Assembly (NCBI GenBank): GCA_946902985.2
Contig: OX336395.1
Location: 17,648,708-17,712,707, forward strand
Length of the DNA stretch: 64,000 nt
Source of the DNA: Meconema thalassinum
Lineage: Eukaryota > Arthropoda > Insecta > Orthoptera > Tettigoniidae
Direction: 5' to 3'
This document shows positions 35,008-47,300 of the stretch, in pieces; the first letter of the stretch is position 1, and each line of letters begins with the position of its first letter. The notes under the pieces were generated by a model. It searched no databases and was not told where the DNA came from. It saw only the letters and a program-made list of their open reading frames with translations. A program made the position numbers and the translations under genes.

Positions 35008-36223
35008 GGTTGTTGTTTAAGTTTCCAGTCTTTCGACTGGTTCGATGCAGCACTCCAATCTTCCCTGTCTTAGCTAACCGTTTCATCTCTACATAGGTAC
35101 CACACCCTACATCCGAGGCAATCAGTTTGACATATTCTACCCTTGGTCGACCCCTAGAGTTCTTATCTTCGACTCTTCCTTCCATAGTTAGGTTTGATAT
35201 TCCTGGGTGTCTTGGTGTGTAGATATCCCACCAACCTATTTCTTCTCTTCATAAGCAGTCGTCACTAACATCTCTCGTCTCCCAATCGTCTTAATACCTC
35301 TTCACCCTATCTAGCCATCCGGTCCTCATCATTCTCCTGTAACACCACATTTCGAACGCTTCAATTCTCCTCTTCTCTGCTGCTCCAACATTCCAAGTTT
35401 CAGTTCCATAGTGCGCCACGCTCCAGACAAAGGCCTTCAAAAATGACTGCCTAATACCTAAATGTAGCCTATATTCGATGTCAACCGATTTATTTCCAGT
35501 ACAAATGCTTTCCTTGCTAATAATAATAATAATATAATAATAATAATAATATCGTATGACCTCGGGTGCCTGGTGCAAGCTTTGTTAATTGACACCCAGA
35601 GGGTATCTTGCATGTCGAATTTCGTCGTTCCTTTGAACGCTATGAAAGTCAAGGACGTTAGATATCTAAACTCCTTGACACTACAGCGCTTTCAAGTAGA
35701 GAATGGAGGAACTTTGTGTTGGCGGAAAATCCCGAGATAAATTTTGCCGTTGAACACGGCCTACTGAATTCAAATGGGTTCTTTAACATGCCAACAACGT
35801 ATGACAAGAGTATCGTGATTTTTGTCGCCTTCAAAAATCACTTACCATGGCCAGGGGCGAACCTGCAATCTTGGGGTTGGTAGTCCGACACAATAACCAC
35901 TCACCCACCGTGGCAAGCGCTTTCCTTGCTTAAACCAACCTATTTTTATATCTTCTTCTTTTCGTCCATCACTGGCCATTTTGCATCCCAAGTACCGTAA
36001 CAGAAGTCTCCTACAACCCTTAGCTCTTCAGCTGTCAATTTGACGTCCATAGGAGTTTAAGATCCCTTTAGGCTGGATTCCAGTATCTTCGTTATACATT
36101 TATTAATTTTCATCGTGAATTCTTTCCTCAAGACAGAATCCATACCATTTAAAAATGTAATTCAAACCCTGTGGTGTGTCGGCTAAGATAACGGTGTCAT
36201 CAGCAAAACTCAGAGGTGAAATT
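35008..36223 (-). mobile_element. 5'-truncated LINE, family A, copy 3, interrupted by a SINE
   Basis: The minus strand reads SFLKAFVWSVAHYGTETWNV, GAAEKRRIEAFEMWCYRRMM and GRPRVEYVKLIASDVGCGTY, and near 36200 a degraded FADD region. The tail (ttgttgttt in plus orientation at 35010) is the CAA tail of the family. A 9-bp duplication attaagaat flanks it (34999-35007 and 36224-36232). A SINE with its own duplication sits at 35519-35918. Frames are broken in several places. Confidence 0.88.
35519..35918 (-). mobile_element. tRNA-derived SINE nested in the LINE
   Basis: 400 bp flanked by exact 12-bp duplications gctttccttgct (35507-35518 and 35919-35930). Read on the minus strand it begins with a tRNA-like head: A box tgggtgagtgg (complement of 35897-35907) and B box ggttcgcccc (complement of 35854-35863), internal RNA polymerase III promoter elements. 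It ends in an att-repeat tail (35519-35554). It landed after the LINE and probably depended on a partner LINE for movement. Confidence 0.92.
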
Positions 36224-36232
36224 ATTAAGAAT

Positions 36233-39083
36233 ATAGTTCAGTATATCTTATGTATGATAACACTCCACGGGAGTCAAACACACGATACAATCTGATAAAC
36301 TGTTGAAATTAGCCGAAATACCGTTTGTTATGATGAATGACAATAATTGTGGAAATGATGTAGTAGGCTAATAGATAGCAATGACCACATACATTCGGAA
36401 GGATCATTCTGTATCTTCCTAACAGATACATGAAGGCAAAATGTACTTCTTTGTACTAGTGCGTGTAGTTGGCAAGAAGGAATGGGGCGGGAGCAAATAA
36501 AGAAGTCATTTGTATTTTTCCTCAGCCAACCAAGATCTAGACCGGACGATGTTAAGGAGTCCATGTCATGCTCGAGACTGGTTCATGGATTATTTTGATC
36601 CTATAATCTTGGTCGTGACAGGGCGGGGGCAAGGAATAATTGACATTTTACCTTCTTGTCACTGGGTGATCATAAGACGCACTCCCCCCCCCCCCAATTT
36701 TCGTTTAATTTTGTTATTTGCTTCGTGATATTCATAACTTGGCTGATCGTAAACAGCTGGCCACTACTCGACTTGTCTTGAGCCTGCGAGTCTACTTAAA
36801 GTTAGAGAAGCAGTGTGAAGACGTGCTTGTGACTAGTACAGCTCAACACACTGTGTTTGCAATATTCATTTTTTGAGGCAACAGAAGTGAGGTATGTATC
36901 TTGAAAAAGTTTTACCACGACAGATTGTCTCAATATACAAGGCCTGTATAAGAATCTTCCGTTTAAGTGGATTTGTCCTACGGAGGGTTACCAACATGTC
37001 CTGATTTTCATTCATTTTGGTTATGTCCAGCAGACATTTCGAATTTATCGAAAATGTTAGACATTTTTCTTGATTGCTCATTTAGGTTTTCCCCGTAAAG
37101 TCAGACGGATGTTAAATACATTTTGAGAAGATGGTTTGGATAAAGAATGCAAGGTGTTTATGTTCCTATGAATCCTGCAATGAGTAGCCTACTTGGATAA
37201 ATGGATGCAACCTATGGAGGAATTCAAGTGTTTCAAATGGTTGGAACTTCAAAACATTAAGGACCACTTTTTTTAAAGATATTGCACCATTTATTCAATA
37301 CTTACAGTCAAGAGGTGTAGAAATAGATGATTCAATATTACAGTATTCGACCAGTTCTGCAACGTAAGGGCTTATTCTAAAAGTTCAACTTGGATTAAGA
37401 CACAACACTAGACGAACAATGGTCTGTTTTCTTTAATATGTCCCAGAACATAGAGTTTTGAATCTGAAGTTTTGTACAATTTGCCAGTTTTCCAAACCAA
37501 GCAGGAATGCGTGTACCGGTATATTCATACCGCGCCGTAACTTATATGCTCAATGGAGGAACCGTTTGTTGGTAGAATATTACTTGTGGCGATCAGTTTC
37601 AAAGATCCGTAGTGGGAAGGATTCTATAAATATGTACATCAAGAAAATAATTCGCGTCTTCTTTCAAAAGTAGGTTCTGTTCTGTTGAAAATACAGCTTC
37701 AAGGAAAAGAACCGCAGTGGGGCCTGATGATTAAGTAAGGTATTTCCTTAGTATAAAGTTGTGTAATATACATATTATGCTTAATTTTGCTATCGATTGA
37801 ACTTGTCAGACAATTTCATGAATGTCTTGCTCGTTTCTGAGCAATGTCCTGCATTTGGAAATTTTCAGTTGGTGACGCTAGTAGGCCTACGGGACAAGGA
37901 TGCGAGTTTTGTTGTGAAGTGGTCGCATTGTAACGCAAGAGGCAGGTACATTAATACCGGTATGCCGACTGTTTGGGAGTGAAGTGCGATTTTAATGCGA
38001 GTATTTACGCCGGGTCCTTCCTAGAGAACGAAAAGCGTTCATTTCTCTCGATATTTTAGTCTAAATTTAAACTTTAAGTAATTCTCAGAAAATTACATGT
38101 ACCGTAATATTGTAAAACTGTAGCCCTGTCAATAAGGAACACTGTTCGGCAAAATCACACTCAGGTAAATTAATAATAGGACCTACATTTATTTGGCATA
38201 TACTATTTAGGCCCATTGTGTCAACATTTGATGTAAGACGTATTCACAAACGCAGAATACTTAATTACAAATCTTTATTCGAAAATTAAATTGACCGTAA
38301 CATTATTGGAAAATAACATAGCCTATTTATAACGTAAGTAAGGTGCCGTATTTCCTTTAGTAAGAAGTTACGATATGTGTAATATACATATTATGCATCA
38401 TGTTTCTATCGATTGAACTTGTCAGATGTTTGTAAATTATTGGTGAACTTCTAATATTTTCCAGTACCGTATATTTTGGAAGTATTTATTGTGGGCATGT
38501 AATGAATGTTATTGGGCTACCTGAATTCGCAAATGGGATTTGTTTCAGTGTAAGCGGTTGCTTATTGACTTTGATGCAAAATGATTGTTACATTCTAGTG
38601 TTTTTTCTCGTTGTTTGATTCTTCACTATGCCTTAAAAATACAACTTTGTCTTTTTGAAACAAATCTCGCAACGTTATGTTTCTATATCACATTGGTGGA
38701 AAAGGTGATATCTCGAAACACGTGGGAACAAAGAAGATCCAAGATAATGTAAAGTGTAGTAAAGAAGGAAGAAGTGAAGAGAATGGTCTTAAAAGTGGGA
38801 GTTATGGGATAATAAGTGCCGAATGTTAGTTTAAATCATTAATTTTGCATTTTAGTTTGTCAATTGAGCTAATATTGGCCTCTCATATGAAAATCGCCTA
38901 AGTTTTGGTTTTGTTAGGTTGGCAGGTATGAAAATATTATAGTGCAGCTAAGGACAAGCAGGCAGTGCAGCCACACACAATGATTTCGGTGTCGGTAGGA
39001 ACGAAATAAGCTGGGAACCAGGAAACATTTTGTAAGGTCAGATAGTTCTGAGCGCACAATGAAATACCGGTAACGCTAAAACT
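36233..39083. other. Central divergent-promoter region, largely unassigned
   Basis: No coding exon is recognised. A C10 run lies at 36685. At 36770-36897 a GC-richer block ends in caacagaagtgag|gtatgt, a plausible plus-strand non-coding first exon with donor, but nothing confirms it. A ~75-bp segment at 37737-37810 (gtgtaatatacatattatgc, then ctatcgattgaacttgtcag) recurs at 38345-38425. Confidence 0.35.
37737..38425. repeat. Direct repeat pair of ~75 bp
   Basis: Segments 37737-37810 and 38345-38425 share tatttcctt, gtgtaatatacatattatgc and ctatcgattgaacttgtcag in the same order, about 610 bp apart. The sequence between them is not itself repeated. Origin unknown. Confidence 0.65.
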
Positions 39084-39412
39084 ACGGTGCCACACCACCT
39101 TTCTCGCCGTGTCTGCCACAATATTACAATTAGGAATGCAATACTTTACCATGTCGAGCCCAAACTACGGTGCCACACCACATTTCTCGCCGTGGCTGCC
39201 ACAATATTACAATTAGAAATGCAATACTTTACCATTTCGAGCCCAAACTACGGTGCCACACCACATTTCTCGCCGTGTCTGCCACAATATTACAATTAGA
39301 AAAGCATTATTTTACCATGACGAGCCCAAACTACGGTACCTCACCACATTTCTCGCCGTGGCTGCCACAATATTACAATTAGAAATGCAATACTTTACCA
39401 TGTCGAGCCCAA
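39084..39412 (+). repeat. 83-bp tandem repeat, four units
   Basis: The unit begins acggtgccacaccacatttc and ends tcgagcccaaact. Four copies start at 39084, 39167, 39250 and 39333. Units 1 and 3 read gtgtctgcc, units 2 and 4 gtggctgcc, so the array likely grew as a 166-bp dimer. It lies between the two divergent zinc-finger genes. Confidence 0.93.
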
Positions 39413-40429
39413 ATCCTGCTGATTGCAATCTATTGAAACTTTTGGAATTAACTTAGGCTTCTTGTTTTCTCAGAGAAGTAGCAAATGTCTCCTACTTCCT
39501 TTAACTTTTCACTTGCTCAAGGTTATCTGCCAAAAGTGGAGGTCAAAGAGGCTAATCCTCACAGATGTCTCACTCAATAATTCTGTATACACGCTGCGTC
39601 AAAGTTGTTGGTTCAATCCTCGGTTCGTGTTGTGTACGGTCACAATATACATAATATCGACGCTCAGTATAGTGCAATTTGTTCCCTATGCTTTAGCAAT
39701 TCATATCAAAGTGACTGGGAGTTGAAAGTCTGTACATTATGCTGAGTAATGTACACATAAACACTGTTGACTTGGTTTCCTAGTACTGCACTTCAGCAAT
39801 TGCCTGTCGAGCATCACTGTCTCTCTGAATCCCCAGTCCTATTTAGACAATCTAGCACTCAGCAAGAATTGCTGAGTTTAAATCACCGGCTGTGAAAGCC
39901 AATATACCATCTTTTTGGAAGCCTTCATAGGGAGGTTGAGGCTGCTTGTTCTTTTGGTTCTCGCAGTCAAAGAGTGCAGCTGCACTCCATATAAAGGGAG
40001 GTATCGTGCAGTTCGATACTCCTGTGGGGGTCCGGGCGAGGACACCAAGAGCCCGCCAATGAGCCAGCTTGGTGTCCTAGGCGAAACCCCACACAAGACA
40101 CAGCACAAACCTAGAAGAATTGATGAGTTTTAATTCACCGGCCGTGAAAGCCAATATACAATCTAGCACTGTTCATATGATAAACACACAAACACCTTCT
40201 CGACGTTTATAATTTGTGATGATAAAAACAATTCATGTGGAAGGTTCTTACCAAAATAAGGCTACTCAATCCATATCAGCTCCAAATAGTTAGGCCCCTT
40301 GAAGCAGCAATCAACACCACCACCTCTCTATTGGTTACTAAGAAGGAAACACTTCGGGAATGTTCCGAAGGATTATACATTTACAGGGATACTTATTCAT
40401 CATCCTCAAAGCTGTGATGTACAGGGCTA
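39413..40429. other. Unassigned stretch with a 44-bp direct repeat pair
   Basis: Segments 39867-39910 and 40119-40162 share caccggcYgtgaaagccaat and the flanking attgMtgagttt, 252 bp apart. Between them is a small hairpin (ggaggtatcg ... cgatactcc, near 39989-40014). Near 40297-40330 a partial micro-repeat (ttaggccccttgaagcag) appears. No coding feature is seen. Confidence 0.45.
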
Positions 40430-41190
40430 TTACAAATGATTGAAGCGATTTCATAAATTCACTGTAGCTCCATTCATTGACATATGGTCACGACTCACTA
40501 CAGATACGTAGAAAAACTCATAAAGTTTTGTTTGGCTGAAGCCGCACTTCAGGTTTCTGCCGCCAGAGCGCTCGAGAGCGCAGTGAGACAAAATGGCGAC
40601 AGGAGCCGAGAAAGCGTTTGTCGTGCTTGAAATGCACTCACATCAGTCAGTCATAACAGTGCAACGACACTTCAGGAGGAAGTTCAACAAAGATCCACCA
40701 ACTGCTAACTCCATTCGGCGATGGTATGCGCAGTTTAAAGCTTCTGGATGCCTCTGTAAGGGGAAATCAACGGGTCGGCCTGCAGTAAGCGAAGAAACGG
40801 TTGACCGCGTGCAGAAGCAGGGAGCTAAACGTACCACAGCCGACGGTTTGGAAAATCTTACGGAAAAGGCTAAAGCAGAAGCCTTACCGTTTACAATTGC
40901 TACAAGCCCTGACACCCGATGAAAAAGTCAAACGCTTTGAATTTTCGGCGCGGTTGCTACAGCTCATGGAAGAGGATGCGTTCTGTGCGAAACTTGTTTT
41001 CAGTGTTGAAGCAACATTTTTTCTTAATGGTGAAGTGAACAGACACAATGTGCGAATCTGGGCGGTAGAGAATCCTCACGCATACGTTAACGTGTTTTGT
41101 GCAATCTCACGGTTTAAAGTTTACGGCCCCTTTTTCTTCTGCGAAAAAACCGTTACAGGACACGTGTATGGTTGCATACATTTAAAGAAA
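40430..41190 (+). pseudogene. Mariner-like (DUF4817-type) transposase relic
   Basis: The upstream leader gggctattacaaatgattga (40430) is the conserved 5' end of this family as I remember it. From 40593 the frame reads MATGAEKAFVVLEMHSHQSV, HFRRKFNKDPPTANSIRRWY (helix-turn-helix), STGRPAVSEETVDRVQ. A frameshift near 40815 moves it to SRELNVPQPTVWKILRKRLK, PYRLQLLQALTPDEKVKRFE, KLVFSVEATFFLNG, NRHNVRIWAVENPHAYVNVF. The catalytic block normally begins SDEATF; here the aspartate is valine, and some residues before VNVFCAISR are missing. The 3' end is not recognisable. It lies just upstream of right exon 1. Confidence 0.82.
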
Positions 41191-41326
41191 ATAGAGCAAA
41201 ACACAAAAATAATTCCTGGAAGGGAATATACCATTTAACATTTCTGTGTGTAAACGACAAATATATCCTGTTACAATGTATCCTGAATGTTAAATATGTA
41301 TATTACTTAATTATCCTGTGTTGTAG

Positions 41327-41390
41327 ATTCCTCAACATTATGGAGGGCCAACCATCTATCAAATGTGAACCAGAAGAATTCTCTGAGATT
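41327..41390 (+). CDS. First coding exon of the right paralogue
   Basis: Acceptor cctgtgttgtag, 13-base leader, ATG at 41340, then MEGQPSIKCEPEEFSEI (17 codons) and donor gtaagt, phase 0. Same design as left exon 1 (MDEQAVIKSEPEW) but clearly diverged. The start is supported by the shared IKxEPE motif and by the leader after an acceptor. Confidence 0.82.
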
Positions 41391-44300
41391 GTAAGTTGTA
41401 TTTTAGTTCCATACGTTGTTACATCTATTGTGAACCATTACTGATGAGCATGAGAAATCTTTGGGTAATTAATAGGAATTATGTCAAGTGACTTAATACT
41501 ACCAAATAGTGATGGTGATAATTCTCTTTTTAGGGGCCCAACATCTAGGTTATCGCTTCGGTGGCATAGTTTGTAGCAAACTGAGCTTCTATGCCCAAGG
41601 ACGCAGGTTCAAACCTGGCCGATATCGTCAGATATTTTAAGAGCGCTAAATATCCCTCAGTATGCCTTCTTTCGGAGGGAAAGTAAAACCGGCGGTCGCA
41701 TGTCATAGATTTATGGCATGTAAAAAGAACCTTCCTCTAAATACACTTGTGTGAAGCTAAATTATAGGTTAGATTTGACTAATGCTCTTAAGTCTTAACA
41801 TTCGTCGCCAGGAGCCGACTGTGGTGGCATCTAGTGACCAAGTTCACAACTAGTTGTCGTTGACGGTAGCATTTGGTGGCAAAAGTAGGAACTGCATGAA
41901 AATTGAATGTCTGCAATCCTTACCTGAATTACAGAAATCACACACTAATACAGCCATCACAATTAACGGCGGTTAGCATACAGATTATACACACACCCAA
42001 AGTACACGGGGTTACATGACTGCGTTTTCACATCCCCTAAACTGTGGAACCAACCAACTAATTAGGTTATTGGCACCCTACCAAATAGGAATCTGTATCT
42101 GTAATGATTGCTTTTAATTTTCCTAATAATAATATTAACACCTCCGTTCTTCAGCCCATGACTTATTGGTCCTTGTATTCATTTTCTCAGCAAAATGGCG
42201 GCTGTTAATTACTGTTTTGAACTGGGGGCGATCTTATATAATTTCTTCTGTGATGCCAATTTCTTGAAGTTCTTTGTCTATTTCACTATGTCACTGGTTC
42301 TTGACTTCCATTTACAGAGCAAGGTTGAGAATCATTTTTGTGAACCTGTGATGGTTCATTTTGGGAATGTTGCAGTAGAACTTAAATTGCCTTTTCCTGA
42401 AGGTGTCAGTGATCTTTTCAGAATGCTGATAAATCACCCGACACTTCCGTTTCACCCAGATTCCTTCTGAGCCGACTGGACCAAGGATTTTCCATTCTAG
42501 TATGTCTTTACTAAGAGATCTACCTTCAATGATCAATGTTTCTGAGCCTTACAGTGCTTCAGGTGTGATTACTGTGGTATAATGTCCTTACTAAGAGATC
42601 TACCTTCAATGATCAATGTTTCTGAGCCACACTGTGCTTCAGGTTTGATTACTGTGGTAAAATGTCCTTACTAAGAGATTACCTTCTATGATCAATGTTT
42701 CTGAGCCTCATAGAGCTTCAGCTTTGATTACTGTGGTATAATGTCCTTACTAAGAGATCTACCTTCAATGATCAATGTTTCTGAGCCGCACAGTGCTTCA
42801 GCTTTGATTGCTGTGGTATAATGTCTTAGATGTTGATTTATTAATTACAGCTGTAGGTATAAGCCTTCTGTAATTTTGAAGTTCCCTCTTTGTTAGCGTC
42901 ACGATTCAAACATGAAGTAAAGTACTGTCCAAGGTGCTCAAGGTTCGATTCTCGGTCAATCATATGAAATTATTGTCGTTTGAATTCCTCACAAATTAAG
43001 GTCCCGTGATTCTTCAAGACTGCTATGCCGCCGGGTTTGAATGTATTTACTTGATGACTTTTTGCCGAATTAAGTCTTCAGAGGTTTCCCGTCTAGAGGG
43101 CCAGCGGATTCGTCCATGCATTTGGAATCCCGTCTTAGCTGTAATTTCGTGAATTCTTTCAAGGACCTGAACTGCCTCTTGTGTATTGTTAGATAGAATT
43201 GCTAGATCATCTGCATAGGCCAAAGTTTATTCGTCAACCAATCGTTATTTTTCTCCTTGTCCTGGTAACTATTCAAGGACACGATTGAACAATAATGGCG
43301 ATAGTCGTCTCCTTGTCAAAGTCCTGTGCTAATATGAAAACGGTCAGAAAGCTGACTGAAATTTAACTATTAAAGTTGAGGCTGTCAGTGTCTGTTGAAT
43401 CAATCCTCTTGTTTTCCTGACAACTTTGAATTCTTCTAGAATATTGAATAGTGTGTGTGGGTCTACTGAGTCGCCAGCTTTCCTGAAGTCTCCAAAGTGA
43501 GCGTTGTTTGCCTGGCTTTATGGATTTGCAAGGTGGTTTTGAGATTGAGAATTTGTTCTGCACAGGACCTGCCGTTTATGAATCATGCCTGTTATTCACC
43601 AATTAGAAGTTCAGTTTGGTTTTCTAGTCCCGTGAATAATGCTTTAGAGAGAATTTACGTGAGTGATAGTGAGGATATTCCTCCGTAGGTATTGATGCCT
43701 GTTCTCTCCCCCTTTTTATGTAATGGGTGAATTAGATTGCATTTCCAGTCTTCAGGAATTTTGTCCATAAATCTACAAGTATTACTTTAAATTTCTCAGC
43801 TATGCTTTCACCTCTTAATCTCAACGTTACATCTTCTTTTGGAGCTTAGCTATTTTTAAGTTCATGGATTATTTTCTCGATTTCTTCTAATGAAGAGAGC
43901 TCTGAATCCGGATTTGGAATCGGTTGCTCAAATCAGAATTGTTCTTCCGGAGTATCGCTAGTTAAAAGGTCATGGAAGTTATCTGTGAGAAGTTAACAGT
44001 TTTCTTTATTATTCCCAGGGCCTCATCCGGATGTTTAAGACATAAAACAGGTACTTAGTAATGTGATAGTTCGTCAGCAAATGTTTTGTTCCAGTTTTTT
44101 GTACTATTTTCCGTGTAATAGAAGACCACACGGAATGAACGGGGTAAGTCCATTTTATTCGGAAATAGGACTATGACGCACTCTGGTGGCCAGCTATCGT
44201 AACTACAGATCAGTTGAAATGAATTTCAAGTAAAGCGATACGTTACCGAGATACAGAGGTTTTTATATTTAGTGGAAACGGAAAAAACGTCCCATATCCT

Positions 44301-47300
44301 GTCACTTTTTCATAATTTAACATTAGTTGTTATTTGTATTATATGGACTTTCTTTATAAGAAATAAATTTGCCTAAGTAACTATATCGCTTACACTCAAT
44401 TAGGGTGTTTTTAAGTATTTCTTTTTAGTGTTAAAGTTTAAATTGGCTCTTATGAAAAATCTAAATAATGTGGCATACCCCGTTCTTCCCGTAGAGTCTT
44501 CAATTTTGATCTATTTCTGTCGGTCTATTTTGATGTAATGTGCGTTCTTCAGATCTGATGATTCTTGAGGCTCCTTTCTGGGCTTGGATGAATTCATGCC
44601 AGTTATTTTATTGGAAGTGCACAGTTAAAATAGTAAGGTCTATGGCCTTATCGCTGGTCTTGTTCAACCATCTGTCTTTACGTTTTCGAGAAAGAACCCC
44701 AATAATCCGGGATGCTCCCAATAGTGTATCTTATAATGCCATCCGATTGGAAGGATTTTGGTTGGTGATATTTGCAAGGAACTTGTTTGAATTTTGTTGA
44801 AGACATTCCAGATTAATATTTTTCCTTCAGGAGGATCGCAGGTTAAAGGATCATGGAAGTAATCTGTGAGAATTTTACAATTTTCTCTCTTATTTCCAGG
44901 GCCAAATCCGGAGGTTTAAGACATGTTCTAGGTGCTTGGTAATGTGATAGTTTGTCAGCAAATGTTTTGTATCAGTTTCCTCTTATTATTATTATTATCA
45001 TCATCATTAGCTCGTATTATTTAATTTTTATATATAGTCATGCTTGTTCATTACTTCCCAGGATTTGAATGAGCAGCCACCCTCTGATAGGCCAGTGGGG
45101 ATGAAAATTGAAGAACCTGATGATGTATTTGAAGATGCATTTGTTAAAGAAGAACTTGATTGCCAGGTGACTGTGTACATTATTTCCCACCTTGGATTAT
45201 TCTCAAATCCTTTTTTAAGTTATGTAGTTTGTTTTAATCAGTTTTAATTTCAATTATGAAACTAAACAACAGAAGAGTTTATGTTTTTTGACTCTATTTT
45301 ATTAATAATGTGGGTTGTGTCAAATCGCTTCCTTGGGCTGTTTATTGATTATTTTTTCAAATGTCTATAATAGTTTTAAACTGGTTATTTGTTGTCCTTT
45401 TTGAAGCAACCTTGAATTATTATGGCAAAACTTGCTTCACCTGTGAGTTTAAGTCTTGCTGCAAAATGAGGTAGGAACTTCGAAGAATCCTTGGCATAGT
45501 AAGTGTGTGCTAGTTATACTTGGACTTTGTGTATTGAGGTTTTGAATTGCCTTTAACTTCATGACCACTCAATCACGTGATGAGTGACCGTAGATAATCA
45601 TATCAACATTTATTTTTCTCAGTTAAGTTAACCCATAAACGCCTAGTGTAGCATATGGTAACGCAGTACCGATCATTGCATTTATTGCTCTACAGGACCT
45701 TTGCCAGTTGAAGATATTCGAACTTTGCGCTTATATGATCATGGAAGGTCTATTTATTCATTTCCCGCGCACTAGTCGCTAGGGAATGTCTTGGGTGATG
45801 TCGCAACAATCGGGTGCATTTCAAGGTTTGTTTCTCACGTCGTGATGGCATGCCGCAAAAAGTACGGCATGCTAAATTATTGCGTGAAATGGAGATAGTT
45901 TACTTTGTCTTCAGGATTATGGTAGTAACCATATCTAATTTATAATTTCGTTACATATCTTACGTGTATCTTTACACCGGCTCATGCACGGGACTAATTT
46001 TCCCAGCGTTACCATTAGGCGGATACAGGGTCAGTGGTAAGGCGAGAAATTTTCTGTATCACATTCATATGAAATGAGTTAGAATACACTTCATGTATTT
46101 ATACACAAAACTTTTTCCATATACAGCTTTTTTAACAGTGCATGCATGCCTTGATATAATATGTTTTATGTCACCGTAGCATATTTTTTATGCCAGTACC
46201 GTATTCAAGACCATACCTTTGCCGAGATATCTGGCAGCAGGCAGTGTTTCAGAAAATACAATACGAGATATTTCAGAGGTCTGGACTGGCTGCGTGGCTC
46301 AGCGGCAACGTTCTCTCTTGCTGTGCCTAAGCTTGCAGGATCGAATCCTGGAGCAGTCAGCTGGCATTTGAGGGTGCGCAAATACGAGGGAGTCATGTCA
46401 GTAGATTTACTGGCATGTTAAAGATCCCCTTCGGGTCAAAATTCCGGCAACCCTGCAAGAGCAGTTAAAAGCGACGTAAATCCAATAACATAATTATTAT
46501 TTAGAAGTCCGACCTTGGCAGAAATTTTATAGGAAGGGGAAAAGGAGTTATGACTACATGATTATTGCTTGCTGGCATGAAAACAGCACAGAAACTGTTG
46601 CCTCCACGACTCTCCCTGTTTTCCCCCCTCGACCAGGTCGGAAGATTCTCTCGGGCTCAAAAGAACAATAGTTACAATCCCACGTCCTCTCCTGATCGGC
46701 ACCTATACAAATTTTTGGGGGGAACGATCCTTATGGATGAAAATGTGAACTCATTTCATCTGTCAATAAGAAACAAAAAGTGGTGGCGGGTCATGTTTTC
46801 TTGGCATCTTGACGAGAGTCTCCAAAACGCATGGTACCTTATTACTCTGTAACGGTAAAGGACTACTCAACTGGAGTTCATGTGGGAAGTGGCGCAATTC
46901 TACGTGAAACCGTACGGCGTTGAACCACGTAGAGCCAGATGGCTGTCAACAGCACGTGTAGTACAGGGCCGCGACATTGAAGACTTGTGATATGATGGAC
47001 GCAATCTTCTGGTCATCAACGTCCTAGGACATAAGCGGAGGTGGTGTGCCGGTGAATTGTGTGTAAGCAGTGTCTGCACTGCATGTTGTAAATGTGATGT
47101 GGGACCGTGCATATCATGCTTCTTGCCGTTCCACACCATGTAACTAGTCACTAGACTAGGTTCAAAGGAGTCAAAATACTTGCTCAGTGCTTTTTAAAGT
47201 GTAATATTATCAAGATAAGTATGAAATTGGTACATCACCATTGAGAATATGCTGTAAGGGTTTATTTATGTAACGCCCCTCGTAAAATATGGGTTGAGCA

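Larger units (their letters stand above)
42185..44990 (-). mobile_element. Old LINE relic, right-arm copy
   Basis: On the minus strand, 42536-42312 reads IIEGRSLSKDI, ILGPVGSEGIWVKRKCRVIY, KITDTFRKRQFKFYCNIPKM. The region up to 44990 carries RT remnants matching left 20735-23942, including the duplicated segment (43960-44090 and 44820-44980). Many stops make it inactive. Confidence 0.8.

Noticed and set aside
39087..39456. Three overlapping plus-strand frames with the same residues
   Set aside because: Product of the 83-bp tandem repeat read in three phases; not a protein repeat.
43497..43688. Frame starting MSVVCLALWICKVV and its left twin at 22307-22122
   Set aside because: Antisense of the degraded LINE RT in both arms; conservation reflects the arm duplication only.
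46282..46360. Functional tRNA gene
   Set aside because: A and B boxes are good, but the body continues as a SINE and the arms do not give a proper cloverleaf.
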